From Thalassia testudinum (lineage: Eukaryota > Streptophyta > Magnoliopsida > Alismatales > Hydrocharitaceae), in assembly GCA_037157565.1 (NCBI GenBank), contig JAZHRO010000012.1, positions 10,504,501-10,568,500 of the forward strand: a DNA stretch of 64,000 bases, given 5' to 3'. A model generated the notes under the pieces. It searched no databases and was not told the origin of the DNA. It saw only the letters and a list, made by a program, of their open reading frames with translations. Numbering within the stretch: position 1 is the first letter of the stretch; the number at the start of each line of letters is the position of its first letter. This document shows positions 33,219-42,543 of this stretch, piece by piece. A program made the translations under genes and the position numbers.

Positions 33219-34767
33219 TGATTAGCCCATAGTTGTGGGTTATTTAAGTATTTAAGTGCTTAGACATTAGGTTAATTCTAACATTTATTTAGCATAAATT
33301 AGGATGTAAATAGATTAATTCATATTTTTAATTTCATTACATAATCCATGCATTGCATTCATATTTTAAGTGCATTTAGAATTAGCTTAGCATGACATTC
33401 ATTTAATTAGTTAACCAATTAGGTACATTGTTTTAGTTAACATAAAAGTTAAGGGTCTGTATATAAATAATCATAATATTTTAACATTATTTTCTTTATT
33501 CTTCTTCTTGCAGGAATGACTGCATTTCCTTCGGCTGCAGCTCCAACGCCACCAGCTGCCGTAATGAAGCCTGCATTCAAGGACGAGCGGAGAATGTGGA
33601 TCTGCTCCCGCCTCTCCGTTCAAATCTATGCAAGTGGCTACAAAAGGAGGAGGGAGGTAGCCGAGCTCGAGAGGCCTCCACCACTGACCCAACACTGTGC
33701 AGAGAGATCTTCTCTCTTCCATTCCACACTGCTGGCCTCAACCGTGGCGACGAGTCTCCACCACCGTGGGCGTGTGGTGTGATAGGCCACACCGCCATCC
33801 GGAGCTCATCTGCATTACCGTGAGCACCTCGCCGTGCACCTTCCTTGCCATCGTCATCAACAACCACTGTTGCTGCAATCATCTTCTCAGTCACTTAAGA
33901 CGTCCGGGAAATTTCCCGGACATCTGAAGTCCACCCTCCACTCCAGTAGCAACCACCGTCTGCCCACTTCACTTCCAGCGCACCCGTGACACCTTCAGCC
34001 CATGCACAGCCTCCAGCGCACCCGCGACACCTTCAACCTGCACCTCACCGCTCTCGCCCGCTCACTCCACGTTGCCCGCTCACCTCCAGCCGCACGCAAG
34101 GCATGTACATCCATCGCACCCGCGCACCCACGCCTGCAGCACCCGCGCTTCTGCCAACAGAGCATGCTCCCACTCCTCCAGCCAGCTGCGGCATTCTCCT
34201 GCTCCTGCAGTGCCCCCCCGCTAGCAGTCCCGCGCGCACCTCACCTCCAACAGCAGTTGCAACACCGGCTGCAGCCACCTCCGCCAGAGCTCGTCCGGCC
34301 GCCGCGTGACACGTCGCCACCACCGCTTCGAAGCCCTCGGTCCAAGGAACTTCCTCTGAGCTTCCCGCGTCCGGCCGTTCACTCCTCGTCGTGCACGGCA
34401 AAGGGGAAAAAATCCCCTGTTTTGCTACAGTAACATGGCCATTAAAAATTACATTTTCTACCATTGTCAATTTTTAACAATATTTTATTGATTCTGCATT
34501 GCGACAAATATCCTCTAGTTACTCAGAATTGCTATTTCAGCATGATTTCTTGATTCAACCTTAATCTGAAGGAAATTTTGGCTTGATTCTTGTCTAAACT
34601 AACTACGAACAAACGTTTTTAACTAGTGCGAATTTAAATACGTCATTGCCTCCCTGTGGATATGACCTGCTCTTCTGTGAGTGGTTATTTCTTTTTAAAT
34701 ATTGATTAGTCGATTTTTCTACCACATAAAACTGCAAACGACTTTAAAGCGAACAATCGACTCGTCA
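33219..34767 (+). mobile_element. Family A solo LTR, copy 2
   Basis: TGATTAGCCCATAG ... CGACTCGTCA, 1,549 bp, between exact ATGAA duplications (33214-33218, 34768-34772). It aligns with 2068-3757 along its length, including TATATAAAT, the pyrimidine-GCAG string at about 33514, the GC-rich core (33930-34390) and the CTCCCTGTGGATATGACC end motif. It lies in the acidic ORF of the coding-poor element, so it is younger than that element. The frames 33471-34470 are chance frames. Confidence 0.93.
33460..33468 (+). promoter_or_regulatory. TATA-like box in family A LTR copy 2
   Basis: TATATAAAT, same position relative to the LTR start as in copy 1. Confidence 0.5.
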
Positions 34768-35949
34768 ATGAAGGTTGTTGTTGTCGATACATTAACCTAA
34801 ATGTTTTCAATTGGTTTTGAGGTTTAGTTATCAATCTCATAAAATCTGAGGGCATCCTTAACCATTATATCTTTCATGAGATTCAGGTTTCTTCAATGGT
34901 TTTCCTAAGTAGCCAAGCTGCATTTTTGAATTAGATGGTGGAATCAAGATGTAGAATCAAAATACAAGTTTAGATTGAAATTGATTAGATCTAAATAAAA
35001 TTCCTAAGAAAATCTGTGTGTGTGCTCTAAATAGAAAGGATGAGGGATTGGATGTGATATTGACCCAATCAAGGCACCCAAAGATTTTGGATGACTATAG
35101 AGGTTCGGGGCAGATGATACCCCTTAGTCAGAAAGCTGTCTACCTGAGAATTACTTGGGCAGCCAGAAAGGGAAAGTCCTACAAAAACCCCTACACTGTA
35201 GAGCGTCCCCACGGGTTACAGGGTTTCTCCCACCCGACCTCTCTTATCACTGATGGTCTAAGTAGACCAGAATGGGGACTTGACCTCTTAAGTCTACCAG
35301 TTTTATTAAGAGCAAGGGTGCTTAGTATTTCACTTGAACTTTTAGGATGTATTGAGTGCAAGAGTGACCTAATTTGAAGATTGGTTGACCCAATAAGGTG
35401 GGTCAACTTCACCTGTTTGTCCTTTGAGAAGTTTTAGGTCCCTCTTTTAGGATTCAAGTGAGATTAAGAGCTTTATTTTTAGGGTTTGCTTGAATAGATC
35501 AATTCAAGCAAGGCTTAGGCACACATTGTTTGGAAAAGTTGATTCTTGTTTAAACAGGTGTGTCTCTAAAACCCTAACTTGGAATCCTTACTTGGCTCTT
35601 GTTTTGGTCCAATTTAGTTTGTCAAATGTGGTATCTAGGGCTCAAACAAGAATGTGATCGCCCTAGTTACCTTAAGTGGGTGCACAAATCAGATTTTGTT
35701 GTTTAAATCAAATCAGGCAACTTGATGAGTTATCTATGGAAAGAATGCAAGTAGACCTAATTGATTTTTTTTTCCTTTTATTCTTTTCAGAATGAGGGGC
35801 TTAAGAGAGAGTGGTTAGAATTTACCTACCCCTGGTGTGTTTGCAGCTGAACTTTCTTCAATGAATCCCTCTTGAAACAACAACAAAGAGATAAAGCAAG
35901 TTAGTACCAAATTAGGAATTGTAATCAAGAGTTCTAAATTGCCTGTTGC

Positions 35950-35967
35950 TCCCTGGCAACAGCATCA
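35950..35967 (-). other. Primer binding site, tRNA-Asp type, copy 2
   Basis: TGATGCTGTTGCCAGGGA on the minus strand matches the tRNA-Asp complement at 14 of 18 bases and lies 3 bp from the 5' LTR end. Confidence 0.7.
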
Positions 35968-35970
35968 AAA

Positions 35971-38704
35971 TGTTAATGTGGCGAAATCTAGTTTAAAATG
36001 AAGCGTTGTAATATAGTCTAAATCGCTTTGAAAATAAATACAATTTTATTACTTGAACAAGGTTTCGAGGTCGAACACAGGGAGTAATATGGAATTTAGA
36101 AATCAAGATCATAATTTAACTTGTAAAGTATTGCAATAAGAATGTCAAGTATTAATGTGTCAAAAAAATGGGAGTAAAATGGTGATTTAGATCACCAAAT
36201 ACTCCTACAATATCAACTAAGGAACTCAATATATATGAAATAAACTCAATTCGGATGTTTGATTTGTAAATCAGACGACTTAAATGTCTGATGCTACAGT
36301 GCTCTTCCCTTGTGATTTCTTCTTCTTTCTCTGCTTCTCTTCTGCTCAGCCTCTTCTTCTCAAGCCTTGACCTCTTCTTCTTCTTTCTTTCTTTGACCCT
36401 TTCTTTGTACCTCCTCTTTTTCTTCGACCCTTCTTCTTCTTCTTCTTCTTTGGCTTCAGTCTCTTCCCTTCTTTTCTCTTCCTCTTCTTCTTCTCAGGCC
36501 TTCACCTCATCTTCTTTTCTTCTTCCTTCTCTGGCTTTCCTCTTCGAAATCTGGCTAAGTGTCAACCAGACTTCCCTATGGCAAAAACACCCTGCCCCCG
36601 CGTAACTCTCTTCCTTTCTTTCTCTCTTAGGATCTACTCTCTCAGATCCAGGTTATTGGATTCAGCATGTACCCGGGTCCAGGCTTATCGGCGTGCGGTG
36701 GTTAGCGAGGGGTGCAGGTCGGGTTATTGGGTCAAACCAGGTCCGTGGGTACGTGTTGTGAATGAGGTCGGGTGAGCGGGTGAGAGGGACCTCACCCTGT
36801 GAATTGAGGCGAACAACTATTAACACAAATTCAATTTATTTGCCTCAACGCGCTTTGCAGCCGACGATGTGGAACTATCTGCGCTCTTCTTCGCGCGTTT
36901 GCAGCAGGGGGTCTTCTCCTCGATTGCTTTATCTCACGAGGCAGAGGTGTCCAATTGACTTCCTGGACTTGTTCGCAGGAGGCTTCCGCATGACCTGGAG
37001 CTAAGGCCTCGACGTAGCAGGACCTGGAGCGAACTTCAAGCAAGCTCGAAGCTTGCTCGTCAATGGCAGCAAGGTCGAGTACCTGAAAACAGCGAAACAG
37101 CTTTTCGGCCACGTCAAGATGTTTAGGAATGATTGCCGGAGCACGGCGAACGTGATGGGGGTGGTGGCGTGGAGCGAGAGTAGCTGTGGTGGTCGGACGG
37201 TGATGGGAACGGTCGGAGATGATGGGTTTGTTCAGGGGTGCATGTGAGTGAGTAGGATAATGAATAAAGAGAGGGGAAATGAGTTGGAAGGTGTAGTGGA
37301 GGTTGTAGGGTGGTCGGTGAAGGATTTGGAGTTGTGGCATGAGCGGGGGACTTCGCCAGAGTGGTCGCTGGAGATGGAGGAGATGAAGGTGTTTAGTATC
37401 GTCGGTGGTCGGACTTGGGAAATAAAGAGAGGAGAAGAAAGTAGGAGAGATAAGGAACCTAAGAATCTATTCTAAGGATGAAAAGGTGAAGGGATTCCCA
37501 CGTCGGTGTGGTTGCCTGGCGTGGGGAAGATGAACCTTCGTAGGAGAGACGGCGGCGAAGACACGGAAAGGACGGTGATGGCTGGTATTGCACGACGTAG
37601 AGGACGGGGAGGAAGATGAATCCGCCACTAGTTTTGTGGTCGGACAACGAGAGGAGTCAGAGAGAGACTGCCGGAGCTTGCGGAGATTTGCAGCCGAAGA
37701 GGACAGAGGAAGAGGGGGAGTTCTGGCCGAATTTCAAGCTGAGGAGATCGGCGAGCTCTGAGGGTCCTTATAAAGGCTCTAGAGAGAGTTTTGAGCTTGG
37801 AAGCTTGCTAGGAATGCTCATCCGACTTGGGAGTTTCTTTGACACCCAATTCTCTCATGCGTTTGCATGAGAGATTGGGAAAGATTCGGAGCTCATGGAC
37901 GAGTTCAGTTTGAAAAGGATTCTTCAAAGAATCTCCCTTCCAATTTTGGAAGGGATTATTGTACAGAGGAGTTCTCTTCAATCAAAGGTCGCTGGAGAAG
38001 GATTTCTCCGCGATAATGGCGGAGGGACCTAATTGTGAGGACAACGACAAGGTTAGTGGCCTATTTGAAAGGATTTTGAAAGTTAAGGGCAGAAATGAAA
38101 TTAGATAGGACCAATTTGCAAACTAGGTCAAGACAAATTTATTTTGAGTCCAAATTTTGGTAAAACCTAATTTGGACCTAGGGAATCCAATGGTGAATTT
38201 GGATTTTTTTTTACCACATTTGACTGGGTAATTTATGTAAAAACCCAAATTAGGGTAAATATCTGTTTGAGACTCCATTTTGGGTCAAGATGGGTTCTGA
38301 TGGTCAAATTAAAGGTATTAAAACCTATAGAATATTTTTATATTATTTTTAGAGGGTTTAGGTGAATTTTATCCTAACCAGAACCTTGGTTAATTAAGTG
38401 GGTCTGTTTAAAGGATTCAAAAGTCATTTAATTCTCAGAACACATGCAAACCCTTTTCTAACTGATCTGACCCACTTGTTACCTTTTTAGGACCTTTTGA
38501 CCCTTAATGAACCCCTAGGAAAAACCCGTGGTTGCACTACATTCAAGATGTGCTGGTAAAATTGTAATTTTAACCTTAGTTTCCTATTTTTCTTCTAGAA
38601 TGAATATGCAATGACTTGTGACTCTCTAGCAGTTATGTAGGAGTATTTATTGACTTAATTAGGTCAAAATGAGCTAGTTATGGCTCATGATGTTGTTCCC
38701 TTCA
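35971..38704 (-). repeat. 5' LTR of coding-poor element copy 2 (family B)
   Basis: On the plus strand it runs TGTTAATGTGGCG ... GTTCCCTTCA, next to TCTAG at 38705. TATA at about 37768-37775 (minus), (TTC)n tract near 36435-36500, and GTCGAACACAGGGAG at 36070. The last bases before 38704 (TTCCCTTCA) have lost the usual TTCCCATCA by one substitution. Confidence 0.88.
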
Positions 38705-38709
38705 TCTAG

Positions 38710-39181
38710 AGTCTTGAAGATCATCTTTTTTCTTTGAGTCTTATGTAGAAATTTGGAAAAGTCATCACTTAATCTTAAAAGGGTTTGAAGAATTCTAATA
38801 AGTGGTTAGTATTGTGTCATTATTGTGGTCATGATTGGATTTGATGTAGTTCTCTTATTGCATAGTCTAAAACCAACTAATCTTAGTTATGACCTTCAAA
38901 TGCATCATCGAGGAATCTCTTCCCATCCTTAGTCTTGGATTCTATCTAAACATTTGGTAAACTTCCTCATTTAGATTAGGCGAACTATAGGATCCTTAGT
39001 CCTTATTTGTGGCACTCGACATCTCCAGAAGTTCAAGTTGGTGTAAAAATGAATTAATAAGTTAGGTTTAAATAATAGAGTTGGCTATTAAGTGATCCAT
39101 CCTCTTGTGGATAGAGGAAGATGTAGTAAACCCAACCTAGTGTGAGTAGCTGAAGTAGGGTCTTGATGGGTCTGGTATAAT
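38710..39181 (+). pseudogene. Degraded gag-like fragment with a CHYCG knuckle
   Basis: Continuing the copia-like fragment of 26658-26990, a frame reads NKWLVLCHYCGHDWI at about 38794-38838, like the CX2C start of a retroviral-type zinc knuckle (CHYCG-x-GH). It then breaks up. The frame gives LWHSTSPE near 39010. There are many stops. The last 5 bp (ATAAT, 39177-39181) are the target duplication of the Athila-type element. Confidence 0.4.
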
Positions 39182-39854
39182 TGATGTGCATACATCTGAT
39201 TAACCTAAAATGTCTATTAATGCATGTTCTTAGTGTGACATTAGCATCATACATTGTAAATAGTGCATAACATAATCATGCATTTAGATCAAGTTGTATA
39301 AATTGTACAGTAAGTGTCTCCTTTTATGGTCAGGGACAGAGCGACTTTTTATCAGGGCCTCGGATCGAAGATCCAACCGTACAAATCTGATCAGGGCGAT
39401 GATTGGAGTTCAACGACTCCAAGATTGCCCCAATCGGACATCCGTAGCACCAGATAGAGACTGAGGAACCCTAAAGATCATGGGCCAAGATGGTGTTAAT
39501 CGACACCTCAGACGATAAATCCGACCACACGGATGGGTTCGGATCGATGATCGTAGCCTAATGGCGTGAAAATCGATCCAATCCGATACCCGTGGCACCA
39601 TCTACATCACTCAGAAGATGGACGGCTAGGATGGCACCACGTGGTGCCATCCCAGCCGCCCAATCGACCCTGAGAATCGCTGTTGCATCTCCAAGGGATT
39701 TCCATCGCACGATCCTAGCCGTTGGATCTTGATCCAACGGCCAAGATTGAATCTGATCGGCCACTTCATCTTCATCAAGTGAAAGAGCGCAGTGGATCTT
39801 GATCGTTGGATCTCGATCCAACGGCCACAAATCCACACGCTAAAATCCTCTTTG

Positions 39855-39935
39855 CGACAAAGCAACAGTTGCAGCACAGCGGTCGCGCTGCTGTGGGTGA
39901 GACGAAGGTCGTGTGTTCAAGCTGCGCTACGCCTC
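39855..39935 (+). other. Pol III-like (tRNA-like) module in Athila-type 5' LTR
   Basis: TTGCAGCACAGCGG (39869-39882) sits where an A box would be, and TGTGTTCAAGCTGC (39911-39924) where a B box would be. The block aligns with 47703-47783 in the 3' LTR and with the better preserved module at 61312-61382 in the related LTR. Confidence 0.35.
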
Positions 39936-40196
39936 AAATTGAAGAGCGTGAGTGGATCAGGCGAGCAAGCGGAGCTGTGCGATGAAGATCGGGCGGCGCT
40001 GAGCGAGTGATAGTGCCCATGAGAGATCAGACGTGCGGCGCTAACGCGTGATCGCACTCGGGCGCGCGACGCGACGAGGATGGTTTGAGCTGTCCGATCT
40101 CTTGATCGGACGACTGATATTGCACGTACGTGCGTATATGTTTTGGGCAGAGAAGAGGAGCGGGCGCGCACGGTGCGCGCACATGTCTCCCACGAT

Positions 40197-40234
40197 GGAC
40201 CTTTAGTGACATTTAAGTCTGTCACTAAAGGTCC
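40197..40234 (+). other. Perfect 15-bp hairpin upstream of the LTR TATA box
   Basis: GGACCTTTAGTGACA (40197-40211) pairs perfectly with TGTCACTAAAGGTCC (40220-40234), 8-nt loop. In the 3' LTR (48045-48083) the stem is kept with a few mismatches. Confidence 0.8.
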
Positions 40235-40287
40235 AATATTAATGTTTTTCAAATTAAAATATCCAAAATGCCCCTACTCCTTGCAAC

Positions 40288-40295
40288 TATAAAAG
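40288..40295 (+). promoter_or_regulatory. TATA box of Athila-type 5' LTR
   Basis: TATAAAAG lies in GCAACTATAAAAGGAGATC. The 3' LTR has TACAAAAG at 48137-48144, a substitution that would weaken it. Confidence 0.65.
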
Positions 40296-40700
40296 GAGAT
40301 CCCCTTCATACGAATTTCTCATCCCTTCCTTCTCTTCTTTCCCTCTCCAAAGCTCAAGAGAAGCTTGTCCCACACCCGGGATGCTCCTCAAGAGCTAAAA
40401 TCAAAATTTCACCCCCATTCCGGAAGCGGATTCCGCGACGACGATGACGTGCTGCCTCGTTCCCATTCCTCCTGCTTCGACCTCCTTCTTCCCGCTCAGT
40501 TCCTCGTCTTCCAGGCGTTGTCTAGTTTGGCTTGTCCTCCAAGCGATTGTCGAGGAGGATAACTTCTCTCTCCCATTCCTTTTTCCTGCTTTCTAGAGTA
40601 GAATTTTTCCTGCTTTCTAGTGTAATAATTTCTCGCTTTCTAGTGTAATCTTTTCTCGCTTTCTTAGTTGTACAAACATTTTGCAACTTCAAGTGGATGT

Positions 40701-40719
40701 TCTCTCTCTCTCTCTCTCT
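40701..40719 (+). repeat. (TC)n microsatellite near LTR/pol junction
   Basis: A TC run just before the deletion junction. The 3' LTR version (48551-48568) is shorter and interrupted. Confidence 0.85.
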
Positions 40720-42543
40720 TATTGTTTATAGTTATTTCTCCCATTCGATATATGCAATGCACTTGCGACTTTTCTAGTGTATGCTAGCCATATTCTTTGA
40801 CATGGTGGGAGAGTTTATGGAAGTCTTCATGGATGATTTCTTTGTTTTTGGAGAATCGTTTGACTCTTGTCTAGCTAATTTTGAAATGATTCTTAAACGA
40901 TGCATCAAAACAAGATTGGTCCTTAGCTGGGAAAAGAGTCATTTCATGACACAAACATCATCTTGGGTTATGTAATCTCTGAACGGGGTTGAAGTGGATA
41001 AAGCTAAGGTTGATGCTATCACTAAACTTCCTCCTCCCACATCTGTTAAACAAATTCGATCATTTCTTGGTCATGTGGGATTCTACAGGAGATTCATCAA
41101 GGACTTTTCGAAGGTTGCTCGTCCTTTGAGCAATCTTCTTGCCAAAGAAACGTCGTTTGATTTCGACAAATCATGCCGTAAGGCATTTGATTTTCTTAAA
41201 ACGGCAGTCACTTGTGCTCCGGTGCTGCAACCACCAGTTTGGATAGCCCCTTTTGAGATCATGACCGACGCATCTGATTACACGGTCGGGGCTATTTTGG
41301 GTCAGAAAGTTGATAGGAAGCCCTCTGTCATCTACTATGCTAGTAAAACTCTGGACGAGGCCCAGAGGAATTACATTGTTACTAAGAAGGAATTACATGC
41401 GGTAGTATTTGCTTTGGAGAAATTCAAGGCTTATCTCTTAGGGTCTTACGTCATTATATATACCGATCACTCAGTCTTGAGACATCTCTTGGCCAAAAAG
41501 GATGCCAAGCCCCGGCTTATTCGTTGGATTCTTCTGCTTCAAGAATTTGATCTTGAAATCAAGGATAAATCTAGGGTACAGAATGTGGTGGCGGATCATT
41601 TGTTGAGACTTCTGAGTGATTCTTCTCGTCCGGACATCTCAATTACTGATACTTTTCCCGACGAAACCATCCTTACAGTTTCAGGTGTCCAAACCCTGTG
41701 GTTTGCTGACATTGTTAATTATTTGGCCATTGGTCAAATCCCCCAGGATTGGACCAAGCAACAACGAGATAGACTCAAATCTGAGGCTAGATACTACTTC
41801 TGAGAGGACCCTGAACTGTACCGCATCGGCTCTGATCAGATTATTCGCCGATGTGTTTCGGAGAACGAATTCAATAGTATACTCGAGTTCTGCCAAGCAT
41901 CTACATGTGGTGGACACTTCTTCGGGAAAAATATGGCTGCAAAAATTTTGCAATCTGGATTCCATTGGCCATCTTTATTCAAGGATGCCCAGGATTTCTC
42001 AAGGTCGTGTTCCTGATGCCAGGCACTCGGGAGCATAACTAAGAGAGATATGATGCCTCTAAACCTAATTCTTCCTGTCGAAATCTTCGATGTTTGGGGC
42101 ATCGATTTCATGGGACCCTTCCACCCTTCATTTGGACATCAGTACATTCTCGTCACTGTTGATTACGTGTCCAAATGGATTGAGGCGATTCCCACCCGAA
42201 CCAATGACCACAAGGTGGTCATCAATTTTGTCAAGAAGAACATCTTCAGTAGGTTCGGGATTCCGAGGGCCATCATCAGTGATGGTGGCACTCATTTCAC
42301 TAATGCCCAGTTCCATAATTTGTTGGCTAAATATAGGGTTAATCACTGAATCTTCACACCTTATCATCCCCAGATGAAGGGACAAGCTGAGATCTCCAAT
42401 CGGGAGATCAAGAATATTCTGCAGAAAATGGTTAGGCCTGATCGCAAAGACTGGACTTAAAAGCTTGAGGACACCCTTTGGACCTACCGTACGGCGTATG
42501 AAACACCCATCGGTATGTTTCCATTTTGTTTGGTGTATGAAAA

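Larger units (their letters stand above)
31550..34960 (-). pseudogene. Acidic protein of unknown function, copy 2, split by a solo LTR
   Basis: The start region lies near 34960 (minus), where the translation IPPSNSKMQLGYLGKPLKKPE parallels copy 1. The frame is then cut by the solo LTR 33219-34767 and resumes at 33213. Long open parts are 32497-32862 (121 aa, acidic, SNPDYDS-like phrases) and 31731-32555 (274 aa, with EELGFDWDCP, LFYGGTS and FSDDFKSYYDYGEPLFP). A frameshift near 32500-32555 joins them. The same acidic, repetitive layout as copy 1 with no known domain. Dead as it stands. Confidence 0.65.
26996..38704 (-). mobile_element. Coding-poor LTR element, copy 2, structurally complete
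   Basis: Both LTRs are present: 35971-38704 (5', minus strand) and 26996-29756 (3'). The whole is flanked by an exact 5-bp duplication TCTAG (26991-26995, 38705-38709). In order on the minus strand: 5' LTR, primer site (35967-35950), leader, acidic ORF remnant, non-coding part with a three-unit repeat and a tRNA-like module, purine tract, 3' LTR. The internal region is about 4.7 kb once the nested solo LTR (33219-34767) is removed. No pol genes. It is a non-autonomous LARD-like element using family B LTRs, probably mobilised by an Athila-type partner (inferred from the primer site). Confidence 0.88.
39182..40738 (+). repeat. 5' LTR of Athila-type element, 3' end deleted
   Basis: Aligns with 47025-48587 of the 3' LTR. 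Homology ends after TAGTTATTTC (40729-40738), where RT sequence begins. Frames 39410-40562 are not genes; several repeats of GATCTTGATCCAACGGCC-type text are in both LTRs. Confidence 0.9.

Noticed and set aside
36291..37004. Series of plus-strand frames with poly-Ser/Phe
   Set aside because: They come from the (TTC)n tract and leader of the 5' LTR of the coding-poor element; the other LTR of the same element gives different, shifted frames.
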